Shown: positions 6,801 through 14,643, counted from the first letter of the stretch. The stretch: 39,256 bases of DNA from JBCCGI01 sp039029355 (GCA_039029355.1 JBCCGI010000076.1:1-39256); one strand, 5' to 3'. The notes: generated by a model not told the origin, from the letters alone. A program made the numbers and translations.

Positions 6801-9800
6801 CTAGGGCTTCTTGTACTTCGCCCGCTTCTTGATGCGGCTGCTGTTGACGGCATACACCAGCGAGACCTTGTGCTTGTCCTTGATCTCGCGGTAGATCTTC
6901 GCCGCCTCGACCTTCTGGCCCTTGTCCCAGAGGTCGTCGGCCCGCTTGAGCAGGGACTTCGGATCGTTCCCGCCCTCGTCCTTGGCCGCGCCGGTGAGCG
7001 ACTCCAGGGCGTCCTGGAGCTCGGACTTCACCACGTTCTTCGCCAGCCCGGTCAGCAGGCCGCCCGAGTCGATCTTCGGCCGCGTGATCGAGCCGCCGAT
7101 GCCGACGTCGAGCGTCTGCCCGCGCAGCGAGCCCAGGAAGTCGTTGCGCTTGACCACCTCGTCGGTGACGGGGATCGACCACTTGAGGTCGAGCGTCTTG
7201 TCGAGCCCGATCGACCCGCCAAAGCTGGTCTTCGCGCCGCGGATGCTCCACTCCCACGGCGTGTCGTACGTGACGCGCCCATCGACCACGCGGACCTCGA
7301 TCGGGTCCAGCGAGAAGTCGCTGCGGCCGCCGAGGTTCAGCTTGCCCAGGAGGTCGGCGATCAGCGGCGAGCCGACCAGCGAAGCCTCGTCGAGCCCGAA
7401 CGAGATCGAGCCCTGGATCGGCTCCTTGGGCAGCGCGTCCCAGCCGCCCGCGAGCGCTGCCGCGCTCAGCACGCCGTCGTAGCGCAGCTCTAGGTCGCAC
7501 TGGATGACGCCGCCGATCTCGGTCTTGTTGAGCGAGTCGAGGCCGCTGAACGCGGGGTGCAGGTAGGACAGCAGCGGGCCCAGCCCCGAGTTGGCCTCGA
7601 CGCCGTCCGCGTTGACCACAAGCCGCGAGCCGCGCGACTCCAGCCCGTCCTCGCCGGGGACGAGCGAGAGCTCGCCGTCCAGCTTCAGCTCGCCGCCGTT
7701 CGCCTTCAGCGCGCTCTCGACCCGCGCCTCGCCGCGCGCCAGCTCGACCTTCGCCGCGCCGCCGACGTCCAGGCCGGTCTGCCGGTAGCGCCCGACGCCC
7801 ACGTCGATCGTGCCCTCGAGGCCCTCGACGACCGCCGCCGCGTCCGCTCCGCGCACCTCGCCGTCGAGCTGGAAGCGGCAGGGCTCGGGGTCCGCGCCCG
7901 ACAGCTCGCCGGGGATCAGCGGGCCGAGCGCCGCCGCGACGAGGTCGGGCACGTAGGTCAGGTCGCCGGTGAGCCCCTGCACGCGCACCAGCGGGCCCTC
8001 CTCGTCCGAGGCCGCCTCCTCCGCCGCTACCGACAGGCTCCGCAGCCCCTCGATCTTGCCCTGCACGGTGCCGCGCGCGGCCTTGGACTCGAGCTGCAGC
8101 TTGGTCAGCTCGACGTCGCCCGCCTCGACGCCGACGAGCGCGTCGAGCGCCAGCTGCACCCGCGGCTCGGACACGTCGATCGGCTTGGCGTCCTCGCCCT
8201 CGGCTTCGGTGTGCAGCTCGGCCTCGACCAACTCGGCGTCCGCGACGACGTGGAGCGTGTCGAGCGGCCCGGCGAGCGTGAAGTCCGCCTTCAGCGACCC
8301 CACCCGCGCGTCGAACGAGCCGGGGAAGGTCGCGACGACGTTCGATCCCGACGCCTCGCCGCGCAGGTCCACGACCTGCTCGCGCAGACCGCCCTCCAGC
8401 CGGGCGCTGACGTCCTTGCCGGCCAGGGTGTTGTCGCCCAGGAGCTCGTGCACCCACCCCGGCAGGTTCGAGGGATCCGCCGACAGCGTGAGGTCGACCG
8501 TGGCGTCGGGCAGCTCCTCGGCGCGGTCGAGCCCCGCGACCGAGCCCGTGCCGCTCGCGTCGAGCCCCTGGCACGACAGCCGCAGCTCGTCGAGCGTCGC
8601 CGCGGCGGCGTCCGCGTTGTAGTCGGCCTTGAGGGTGGCGAGCAGGTCGCCGTAGTCGGTCCGCTCGGCGCCGGCGCCGAACGCGAGCCCGCGCGTCTCC
8701 AGGCGCGCCTCGATCGGCGTGCTGGCGCCCTCGGCGACGGCGTCGAGCCGGCCCTGCACCTGGCCGGCGAACGACAGCTCGCCGAGGTCGAGCAGATCTC
8801 CGGCCGCGGCGCCGAGCGCGTCGAGGTCGGCGTTCAGGTCGAAGCGCGTCGCGCCGAGCTCGGGCGCGGCGCCAGCGAGCGAGAGCGCCGTGTTGCCCTC
8901 GACCTGGACCGGGCCCGCGGTCAGGCTCAGCCGCGGGACCGTCAGTGAGTCGCCCTCGGGGTCGTAGCGCAGCTCGGCGCCGAAGCGCGCGTCGGCGAGG
9001 GTGCCCAGGTCGATCGGCCCCCGCACCGCGTCGGTTGCGGCCAGCTCGTCAAAGCGCATGTCGACCGTGGCGCCGGTGGAGCCCAGTGCGCCCTCCGGGA
9101 ACGCCGTGTCGAAGGAACCCTCGACGACCAGCGCGCCGGCGAGCTCGAGCCCCGCGCGGAAGGCCACCCAGCCGTCGGCGAGCGAAGCGAGGCGCCCGAG
9201 GTCGCCGTCGACCGCCAGCGTGCCCTGGGTCGGCGTGCCGGGCTGGCTCACGTCCTGGTGCGCGTCGAGGACGACCTTCAGCGCGTCGTCGGCGGTCAGC
9301 GTGACGGTCTGGCGATGGACGTCGGCCTTCGCGGTCGTCCCCTCGTGTTCGCCGAGCAGCTGGACGCTCGCCAAGCGCAGCGGGGAGGCGCCTTCGCGCG
9401 GCCCGACGACCTCGAGGTCGTCGAGTGCGAACCTGAAGTTCGGGACCACCTCGGGACCGGGCCGCAGCACGACCTGGCCGCCGCCGGACACGCGCCCCGA
9501 GCGCAGATCGGCTCCCAGCGCCCCGCGCAGCGCCGGGCCCAGCTCGGAGAGGTCGATCGGATCCGCGATGGTCACGGTGACCCCGCCGTCGTCCTCCTGC
9601 GCGAGCAGAGCGCCCGGGTCGCCCGGCAGCCAGCCGTCGATCTTGACGCTTCCGCTCTCGATCCGCGCCGAGCCCTCGAACCTGGCGGGGTTGGTCGGGT
9701 GGTGGAACTCCACCGACAGCGCGGCCTCGGAGACCCGCAGGTTGCCCTCCCGACCGTGGATGTGGAGCTCGATGTTGCGGAGCTCGATCGGGCCGCTGAC

Positions 9801-10265
9801 GTCGAGCGGGTCGCGCTGCCCGTCGTCTTTCTCGTCGTCGTCCTCCTTCTCCTTGCCGGTGTCGCGCACCAGGTGCTGGAGGTTCCAGCTCCCGTCCTCC
9901 TCCTCGTGCGCGTGCACCTCCATGCCGTCGAGCAGCACCGAGATGTTGTACGTGCCGAAGAGCGCCGACAGCGGGCTGAGCGAGGCGTCGAGCTGATCCA
10001 TCGAGGCAACCAGGCGCCCGTCCAGGTCCTCCAGCACGAAGCCCGCCAGGTGCACCGAGCCGCCCAAGGAGAACGACAGGTCTTCGATCGACGCCTTGAC
10101 GTTGAGCTGCTCTTCGAGCCCGTCGACGACCTTCCCCCGCACGAACGGGGCCAGGAGGCCCGGCAGGGCCAGGGCGGCGACGATCGCGACCACCGCCACG
10201 ATCGAGAGGAGCTTCCACAGCCGCCGCTTGCGGCTCGGCCGCGCTTGGGTGCCTTGATCCATCAT
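6801..10265 (-). CDS. AsmA-like giant membrane-anchored protein
   Basis: A 1154-residue protein. The short basic cytoplasmic N-terminus (SRKRRLWK) is followed by one membrane helix at about residues 17-40 and a very long periplasmic region rich in beta-strands and acidic residues. N-terminal sequence such as VVDGLEEQLNVKASIEDLSF followed by repeated LDG, DLDGRL and VEGN-type strands, and the C-terminal VDGRVTYDTPWEWSIRGAK region with TRPKIDSGGLL, fit the AsmA/TamB-like superfamily. Members are thought to bridge the envelope and influence outer-membrane lipid or protein transport. A charged segment at about 137-155 (KEKEDDDEKDD) interrupts it. The last 50 residues (LLKRADDLWDKGQKVEAAKIYREI, shown here in parts: LLKRADDLWDKGQ, EAAKIYREI) look like one TPR unit followed by a basic tail, which is unusual for the family. 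ATG codons at 10265 and 10262 are both possible; the TAGAAT spacing favours 10265. Confidence 0.75.
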   Translation of the reverse strand: MMDQGTQARPSRKRRLWKLLSIVAVVAIVAALALPGLLAPFVRGKVVDGLEEQLNVKASIEDLSFSLGGSVHLAGFVLEDLDGRLVASMDQLDASLSPLSALFGTYNISVLLDGMEVHAHEEEDGSWNLQHLVRDTGKEKEDDDEKDDGQRDPLDVSGPIELRNIELHIHGREGNLRVSEAALSVEFHHPTNPARFEGSARIESGSVKIDGWLPGDPGALLAQEDDGGVTVTIADPIDLSELGPALRGALGADLRSGRVSGGGQVVLRPGPEVVPNFRFALDDLEVVGPREGASPLRLASVQLLGEHEGTTAKADVHRQTVTLTADDALKVVLDAHQDVSQPGTPTQGTLAVDGDLGRLASLADGWVAFRAGLELAGALVVEGSFDTAFPEGALGSTGATVDMRFDELAATDAVRGPIDLGTLADARFGAELRYDPEGDSLTVPRLSLTAGPVQVEGNTALSLAGAAPELGATRFDLNADLDALGAAAGDLLDLGELSFAGQVQGRLDAVAEGASTPIEARLETRGLAFGAGAERTDYGDLLATLKADYNADAAAATLDELRLSCQGLDASGTGSVAGLDRAEELPDATVDLTLSADPSNLPGWVHELLGDNTLAGKDVSARLEGGLREQVVDLRGEASGSNVVATFPGSFDARVGSLKADFTLAGPLDTLHVVADAELVEAELHTEAEGEDAKPIDVSEPRVQLALDALVGVEAGDVELTKLQLESKAARGTVQGKIEGLRSLSVAAEEAASDEEGPLVRVQGLTGDLTYVPDLVAAALGPLIPGELSGADPEPCRFQLDGEVRGADAAAVVEGLEGTIDVGVGRYRQTGLDVGGAAKVELARGEARVESALKANGGELKLDGELSLVPGEDGLESRGSRLVVNADGVEANSGLGPLLSYLHPAFSGLDSLNKTEIGGVIQCDLELRYDGVLSAAALAGGWDALPKEPIQGSISFGLDEASLVGSPLIADLLGKLNLGGRSDFSLDPIEVRVVDGRVTYDTPWEWSIRGAKTSFGGSIGLDKTLDLKWSIPVTDEVVKRNDFLGSLRGQTLDVGIGGSITRPKIDSGGLLTGLAKNVVKSELQDALESLTGAAKDEGGNDPKSLLKRADDLWDKGQKVEAAKIYREIKDKHKVSLVYAVNSSRIKKRAKYKKP

Positions 10266-10275
10266 TGCGGTTGGG

Positions 10276-10281
10276 ATTCTA
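10276..10281 (-). promoter_or_regulatory. -10 element TAGAAT, near-leaderless promoter
   Basis: GCGTAGAATCCC on the minus strand ends ten bases before the ATG at 10265, implying a leader of only a few bases. It is the same hexamer and flanking pattern as at 6730-6735. No Shine-Dalgarno sequence lies between it and the start. Confidence 0.6.
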
Positions 10282-10392
10282 CGCCCGCCCGGGCGCGTCG
10301 CACGAGCCCGAACGCGAGCCCGAACGGCGCCGCGCGCGCCTGCTACGGGATCCGGAACGGGGTATTGCGTGGGATGGGGCGATCCCCGTCCT

Positions 10393-10398
10393 TAGCAT
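10393..10398 (+). promoter_or_regulatory. -10 element TAGCAT that decides a GTG start
   Basis: CTTAGCATGG lies seven bases before GTG at 10406, the spacing expected for a leaderless message starting on that GTG. The ATG at 10397 is inside this element and would then not be transcribed. The same TAGCAT hexamer appears at 11989-11994. Confidence 0.45.
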
Positions 10399-10405
10399 GG
10401 CGCGC

Positions 10406-11002
10406 GTGAGCACCCCGATCCTGCTTCTCGACGTCATGGGGACGCTGGTCTACGAGCCCTTCTACAGCGAGGTGCCCGACTTCTTCGGGATGTCGCTGAA
10501 GGACCTGCTCGCGGCGAAGCATCCGACCGCCTGGGCCGAGTTCGAAAGCGGCCAGATCGACGAGGTCGAGCTCGAACGCAAGTTCTTCCTCGACGGACGC
10601 GAGTACGACCATGCCGCGATGCGCGACTGCATGGTCGAGGCCTACCGCTTCCTCGACGGGATCGAGGAGCTGCTGAGCGAGCTGTCGGCCGCCGGCGTCG
10701 CGATGCATGCGCTCTCGAACTATCCGGACTGGTACCTCTTGATCGAGCGCAAGCTGCAGCTGTCGCGCTTCCTCGAGTGGAGCTTCGTCTCGTGCCGCAC
10801 GGGCCACCGCAAGCCGGATCCCGAGGCGTACCGAACGGTGGTTCGCAAGCTGGGTCTGCCGCCCGACAGCCTGCTCTTCGTCGACGACCGCGAGGAGAAC
10901 TGCATCGGGGCGCGCCGCGAGGGCCTCTCGGCGATCCGTTTCGAGGGCGCCGAGGCCCTGCGCGGCGAGCTGATCGAGCGCGGCTTCCTGGCCGAGCTCT
11001 AG
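10406..11002 (+). CDS. HAD hydrolase resembling plant chloroplast FMN hydrolase
   Basis: A 198-residue cytosolic haloacid-dehalogenase superfamily protein. Motif I is LLLDVMGTL with nucleophile D9. The second Asp of the usual DxD is replaced by Met, as in some non-phosphatase or divergent HADs. Motif II is HALSNYPDW, motif III lysine lies in GHRKPDPE, and motif IV is LLFVDDREEN. From memory, the block FFGMSLKDLLAAKHP, the FFLDGRE segment and SNYPDWY closely match the plant FMN hydrolase 1 family (Arabidopsis At1g79790, reported to dephosphorylate FMN), which also has DVM in motif I. FMN or another phosphate ester is therefore a reasonable substrate guess. GTG 10406 is preferred over ATG 10397 because of the TAGCAT element. 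Its stop shares CTAG with the stop of the convergent lipoprotein gene. Confidence 0.8.
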   Translation: MSTPILLLDVMGTLVYEPFYSEVPDFFGMSLKDLLAAKHPTAWAEFESGQIDEVELERKFFLDGREYDHAAMRDCMVEAYRFLDGIEELLSELSAAGVAMHALSNYPDWYLLIERKLQLSRFLEWSFVSCRTGHRKPDPEAYRTVVRKLGLPPDSLLFVDDREENCIGARREGLSAIRFEGAEALRGELIERGFLAEL

Positions 11003-11958
11003 CGGAGCCGAGCCAAGTCGGCCTCCGCCGCCAGGTGCCCGAAGGCCGGCCAGAACCCGCCGGCGAGCACGGTCTCTAGGCGCGTCCGCGCGCCCTCCGC
11101 GTCGCCTTCCCAGAGGCGGCGGTTCGCGAGGCCGTAGCCGCGCGTCGAGTGTTGCACCGTGCCCGGCTCGATCCCGCGCAGCACGTCCTCCTCGGTGAGC
11201 TCGCCCTTGTAGTGGAGGAGCAGCGCGTGGTACGCGGTGTTCTCGAGGATCTCGAGGTCGGCGTGGATCGGCGCGAGCACCTCGGCGGCGCGGTCGGCGC
11301 GGCCCAGCCGCATGCACGTCATGTAGGTCCAGTAGGCGGTCGCGACGCGCATGTCGTCGGTCGACGAGAAGCCCATGCAGGTCTCGTAGGCGGCGAGGGC
11401 CTCCTCGAAACGCCCCTGCAGGTAGTTCGCGAGGCCCAGGTGGTAGTAGATGTTCGACTGGTTGGTGCTGGTTGGGATGCCGAAGCGGTTGGGCGCGCCG
11501 TCGGGCTCGACCTCGTCCGGCACGCCGCGCGCCAGCTCGGCCGCCCGCGCCAGGTCGGTCACGGCGCGGTCGAAGCGGCGGAGCGTCACCCAGCGGTGCC
11601 CGCGGTGGCGCAGCAGCTTGTAGCTGGCGGGGTGGACCTCGAGGCCGTGGGTGAACACCTCGACCGCGTCGCGGTAGCGGCCGAGGTAGGCGAGCCGGCG
11701 GCCGGCCCAGATGACGGCCTCCTCGTTCTGGGGCGCGGCGGTGTAGTCCTCCCAGGCGTGGTCGAAGTTGGCCTCGAGCTCGGCGCGCCGTTGGTCGGTG
11801 AGCGGAGTGGGGAAGAGCTCGTCGCCGAGCAGCGACACCGCCTCGGGGCCCGCCGGCGCCTCCGGGGACAGGACCGGAGGCTTGGGGGGACCCTCGAGGT
11901 CGATCGCGCACGAGGCGACGAAAAAGAGCGGGGCGGCAGCAAGGATTCGGGTTACCAC
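10999..11958 (-). CDS. TPR-containing lipoprotein
   Basis: A 319-residue protein starting at GTG 11958. It has a lipoprotein signal peptide with lipobox VASC (Cys17), so it should be lipid-anchored in the envelope. The rest is mostly paired helices of tetratricopeptide type: EAVIWAGRRLAYLGRYRDAV, YYHLGLANYLQGRFEEALAA and GYGLANRRLWEGDAEGARTR-like units. TPRs usually mediate protein-protein contacts; the partner is unknown. The start is fixed by AAAGGAGG at 11968-11975, nine bases upstream; an in-frame ATG at 11994 lies before this site and is rejected. It is transcribed divergently from the GH127-like gene across a shared symmetric -10 element, and ends four bases inside the convergent HAD gene. 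Confidence 0.82.
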   Translation of the reverse strand: MVTRILAAAPLFFVASCAIDLEGPPKPPVLSPEAPAGPEAVSLLGDELFPTPLTDQRRAELEANFDHAWEDYTAAPQNEEAVIWAGRRLAYLGRYRDAVEVFTHGLEVHPASYKLLRHRGHRWVTLRRFDRAVTDLARAAELARGVPDEVEPDGAPNRFGIPTSTNQSNIYYHLGLANYLQGRFEEALAAYETCMGFSSTDDMRVATAYWTYMTCMRLGRADRAAEVLAPIHADLEILENTAYHALLLHYKGELTEEDVLRGIEPGTVQHSTRGYGLANRRLWEGDAEGARTRLETVLAGGFWPAFGHLAAEADLARLR

Positions 11959-11967
11959 GTCGTTCGG

Positions 11968-11975
11968 CCTCCTTT
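11968..11975 (-). promoter_or_regulatory. Strong ribosome binding site fixing the lipoprotein start
   Basis: AAAGGAGG on the minus strand sits nine bases before GTG 11958 and makes that codon the start of the TPR lipoprotein rather than the upstream ATG. Confidence 0.8.
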
Positions 11976-11988
11976 GGTCGGGGCCAGG

Positions 11989-11995
11989 TAGCATA
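11989..11995. promoter_or_regulatory. Symmetric bidirectional -10 element
   Basis: GGTAGCATACTCC reads TAGCAT on the plus strand (11989-11994) and TATGCT on the minus strand (11995-11990). It lies 32 bases before the GH127-like ATG at 12027 and 31 bases before the lipoprotein GTG at 11958. Both genes have a Shine-Dalgarno-like sequence in their leaders (GGAGA at 12019-12023; AAAGGAGG at 11968-11975). One site could therefore fire both ways. Confidence 0.5.
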
Positions 11996-12026
11996 CTCCG
12001 CCCGACAGTCAGCGACCCGGAGACCG

Positions 12027-14390
12027 ATGCGACGCTTCCGCTTCCCGCTTCTCGCCCTACTCGTCTCGATTCCGTTCTCCTCGCCCGCGGGCGGCCAGGA
12101 GGTGCAGGGGCCGCTCATCTCCGTGCCGCACGAGCGGCACCGGGTGGACTCCCGGTTCTGGAAGCCGCGCCTGGAGGCCGCCCGGGCGACGCTCGTGCCG
12201 GCGCTGCTCGACCGGCTCGAGCAGGACGGCCTCCTGCGGAACTTCGACCTCGCCGCAGGCGGGAAGAAGGGCGGGCACGTCGGCGGGCCCGCGGCCGACG
12301 CGGACGTGTACCGCGCGATCGAGGCCGTGGCGCTGCTGCTGGAGCAGGGCGAGGACGCCCAGCTCAAGGGCCGCATCGATGGCTGGATCCCGCGCATCGC
12401 CGCGGCGCAGCGCTCCGACGGGTACCTGTCGACCTACGTCACGCTCGAGGCTCCGGGCAACCGCTTCGGCAACGTGCGCGACAACCGCGAGCTGTACTGC
12501 GCCGGGCTCCTGATCGAGGCCGGCATCGCGTGGGCGCGTGCCACCGGCGAGCGCGAGCTCTTCGACGTGGGGCTGAAGCTCGCGCGCAAGATCGAGGACA
12601 AGTTCCACGATCTCGGCAACCGCAACCCTCCGGGGCGCCAAGGCATCGCGCTCGCGCTCGCGAAGCTGTTCCACTTTGCCGGCGAGGAGGACCTGCTGTG
12701 GCTCGGCGACGACCTGCTGTCGCGGCGTGGCTCGACCGACGGCCGCAGGCTGTGGGGCGAGGAGGTGCAGGACATGCTGCCCGTGCGCAAGCAGTTCCAG
12801 GCCAAGGGCGACGTCCTGGGGCAGCTGTGCCAGTCGCGCGGCATGCTCGAGGAGTACTCGATTACCGGCGAGTACGCGCTGCTCGCGGCGCTCGTCAACC
12901 TGATGCGCGACCTGCAGGGCAAGCACACCTACCTGACCGGCGCGCTCGGCGTCGCGCCGGGCGGGCGCTTCGGCGCGCCGTCCGAGCTGCCCAACGCGCT
13001 CGCGATGGGCGACCCCGCGACCGCCGTGCACTTCGCGCTGCTGTGCCGGCGTCTGGTGACGCTGACGCGCCAGGCGGCCTTCGCGGACCTCGAGGAGCAG
13101 ATCCTCTACAACGTGCTCGCCGCGAGCTTCGACCCGGACGGCGGTTCGCTGCTGGAGTCGGCTCCGCTGTCGTCGCGCGGCGACGTCGAGCGGACGGCGA
13201 AGCCCGCGAGCCCGCGTGCGCAGTCCGAGCTGGCGCGCTTCCTACCGCTCCTGGCCGAGGGCACCTACGCGCACGACCAGGACGAGATCTACGTGTGCCA
13301 CTACCTGGCGGGCGAGACCGAGCTCGCGCTCGAAGCCGGCAAGGTCAAGCTGACCCAGACCACCGACTACCCCTGGGACGGCAAGGTCGAGATCCGCGTG
13401 AAGCCCGAGAAGCCGATGCGGCTGATGCTCCACGTGCGCGTCCCGATCTGGGTGGGGAACAAGCTGGGCGCGGGGATCGACGATTCGTCGGCCGAGCTGA
13501 CCATCGACCGCGGTGACGAGCCCGGCATGTGGCTGTCGTGGGAGCGGCTGTGGACCGGCGAGGAGGTGCTCGAGCTCGACTTCCCGATGCGACCCCTGCG
13601 CGTGCCGGCCGACCCGGAGGTCGCGGGGAACGCCGGCCGCGTGGCGCTGCGGCGCGGGCCGCTGGTCTACGCCGTCGAGGGTGTCGACAACGCCGGGAGC
13701 GCCCTGAACGTCGCGCTGCCGGCCGACGCTGAGCTGTCCGAGGCGCGGCGCGACGACCTCTTCGGCGGGATCACCGTGCTGACGGCGCCGGCGCAGGCCG
13801 TCGCGCTCGAGGGCGAGAAGCGCAAGCTCGCCAAGCACGAGCTGACCGCGATTCCGTACGCCTTCTGGGCCTGCCGCGAGCCGTCGCCGATGGCGGTGTG
13901 GCTGCCCGAGGACCCCGCCGTGGCCGAGATCCCGGGGCAGATCGCGGCGCGCCTGGACCAGCTGACGATCACCGCGTCGCACTGCAGCCGCATGCACTCG
14001 CTGGCGGCGATCTACGACGGGGTGACGCCTCCGCGCTCGTCCGACCCGACGACGCCGCGCATGACCTTCGAGCCGCGCGTGGGCTCCAAGGAGTGGATCC
14101 GCTACGACTTCGACCAACCGCGCCGGCTCGACGGGGTGCGGGTCTACTTCGCCGAGGACGACCGCGACGGCGGCTGCCGCATGCCGCGCTCGTGGCGCGT
14201 CTACTGGAAGGACGGCGAGCGCTGGCTGCCGTGCAAGCCCGCCGCCGGCTCGTTCTGGCTGGCGGCGCCGCACGACCCGAACGAGGTGCGGATCGAGCCG
14301 GTGAACACGAAGAGCCTGCGCCTGGAGCTCCAGCTCCGCCCGGAGTCCTCGGTCGGGATCTTCGAGTGGGAGGTCCTGGACGTTCCCTAG
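12027..14390 (+). CDS. Exported GH127-like protein lacking catalytic residues, with discoidin-like C-terminus
   Basis: A 787-residue protein with signal peptide about 1-23 (FPLLALLVSIPFSSPAGG). Residues about 30-540 follow the beta-L-arabinofuranosidase GH127 (DUF1680) fold: DSRFWKPRLEAAR, RNFDLAAG, RSDGYLSTY, RELYCAGLLIEAG, LYNVLAASFDPDGG. Residues about 655-787 are an F5/8 or discoidin-like domain (EWIRYDFDQPRRLDGVRVYF). Compared from memory with Bifidobacterium HypBA1, every key position appears replaced: acid/base Glu322 by G313 (GGRF for GERF), zinc Glu338 by D329, zinc Cys340 by A331, and the Cys417-Cys418 pair by RA near 397-398. Substrate His142, His194 and His270 are replaced by R154, R204 and D262. 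It is therefore probably a non-catalytic carbohydrate-binding protein, or works by a different mechanism. No frameshift or stop is present. Confidence 0.85.
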   Translation: MRRFRFPLLALLVSIPFSSPAGGQEVQGPLISVPHERHRVDSRFWKPRLEAARATLVPALLDRLEQDGLLRNFDLAAGGKKGGHVGGPAADADVYRAIEAVALLLEQGEDAQLKGRIDGWIPRIAAAQRSDGYLSTYVTLEAPGNRFGNVRDNRELYCAGLLIEAGIAWARATGERELFDVGLKLARKIEDKFHDLGNRNPPGRQGIALALAKLFHFAGEEDLLWLGDDLLSRRGSTDGRRLWGEEVQDMLPVRKQFQAKGDVLGQLCQSRGMLEEYSITGEYALLAALVNLMRDLQGKHTYLTGALGVAPGGRFGAPSELPNALAMGDPATAVHFALLCRRLVTLTRQAAFADLEEQILYNVLAASFDPDGGSLLESAPLSSRGDVERTAKPASPRAQSELARFLPLLAEGTYAHDQDEIYVCHYLAGETELALEAGKVKLTQTTDYPWDGKVEIRVKPEKPMRLMLHVRVPIWVGNKLGAGIDDSSAELTIDRGDEPGMWLSWERLWTGEEVLELDFPMRPLRVPADPEVAGNAGRVALRRGPLVYAVEGVDNAGSALNVALPADAELSEARRDDLFGGITVLTAPAQAVALEGEKRKLAKHELTAIPYAFWACREPSPMAVWLPEDPAVAEIPGQIAARLDQLTITASHCSRMHSLAAIYDGVTPPRSSDPTTPRMTFEPRVGSKEWIRYDFDQPRRLDGVRVYFAEDDRDGGCRMPRSWRVYWKDGERWLPCKPAAGSFWLAAPHDPNEVRIEPVNTKSLRLELQLRPESSVGIFEWEVLDVP

Positions 14391-14394
14391 CGCG

Positions 14395-14514
14395 CTAGCG
14401 GAAGGCCTCCAGTAGCCGCCGCAGCGCGCCCAGGGCCTGCCGGCGGGCGCGCCGGTGCCACGGGTGCAGCCGGCGGGGGGCTCGTCGCGGCGCCTTTGAG
14501 ATCGCTCGCTTCAT
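14395..14514 (-). CDS. Possible 39-residue arginine-rich peptide
   Basis: A minus-strand ATG frame of 39 codons fills the gap after the GH127-like gene; its stop lies four bases beyond that gene's stop. It starts MKRAISKAPRRAPRR and is extremely basic, with about 14 Arg. Third positions are mostly G/C after the first eleven codons. There is no Shine-Dalgarno or TAnnnT element at usual spacing. Arg-rich frames arise easily by chance in GC-rich DNA, so this is only a candidate. Confidence 0.2.
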   Translation of the reverse strand: MKRAISKAPRRAPRRLHPWHRRARRQALGALRRLLEAFR

Positions 14515-14532
14515 GACGCGCTGGGACGCGTT

Positions 14533-14561
14533 TCGGGGCCGTCTATTTCCCGCGGCCCCGA
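14533..14561. terminator. Perfect nine-base-pair hairpin downstream of the GH127-like gene
   Basis: TCGGGGCCG (14533-14541) pairs exactly with CGGCCCCGA (14553-14561) around an 11-base AT-rich loop. It lies 142 bases after the GH127-like stop and about 90 bases before the antiporter start, without a U-tract. A terminator isolating the two plus-strand genes is the simplest reading. Confidence 0.4.
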
Positions 14562-14637
14562 TCTTGGCCCAGGCTTCACGAAGCGGGGAGCCGTCGGGCT
14601 CGGCCGGTTCGAGGTTCAGGCGCGGGGGGCCAGCCGG

Positions 14638-14643
14638 TATTCT
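14638..14643 (+). promoter_or_regulatory. -10 element TATTCT, near-leaderless promoter
   Basis: CCGGTATTCTCGCG ends 11 bases before the antiporter ATG at 14655, implying a leader of about four bases. No Shine-Dalgarno sequence is present. The GGTAT flank matches the elements at 16813-16818 and 27471-27476. Confidence 0.5.

Noticed and set aside
3842..6832. A 996-codon open frame on the plus strand opposite the sugar-dehydrogenase-type gene
   Set aside because: Composition is Arg/Val/Ala-rich with no motif, and it mirrors codon bias of the real gene on the other strand. Long antisense open frames are expected at this GC content; similar ones oppose the macroglobulin, DUF1080 and glucosidase genes.
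6722..6853. N-terminal extension of the sugar-dehydrogenase-type protein by 44 residues
   Set aside because: The extension is Arg/Ser/Pro-rich, overlaps the end of the AsmA-like gene and would bury the signal peptide. The TAGAAT element fits the downstream start.
11959..11994. ATG at 11994 as start of the TPR lipoprotein
   Set aside because: AAAGGAGG lies between it and the lipoprotein signal peptide, at ideal spacing to GTG 11958; the extra residues are charged and would spoil the signal.
12027..14390. GH127-like gene as a pseudogene
   Set aside because: There is no stop or frameshift in 787 codons, the codon bias is normal and the signal peptide and C-terminal domain are intact. Loss is restricted to active-site positions, which fits a functional non-catalytic protein better.
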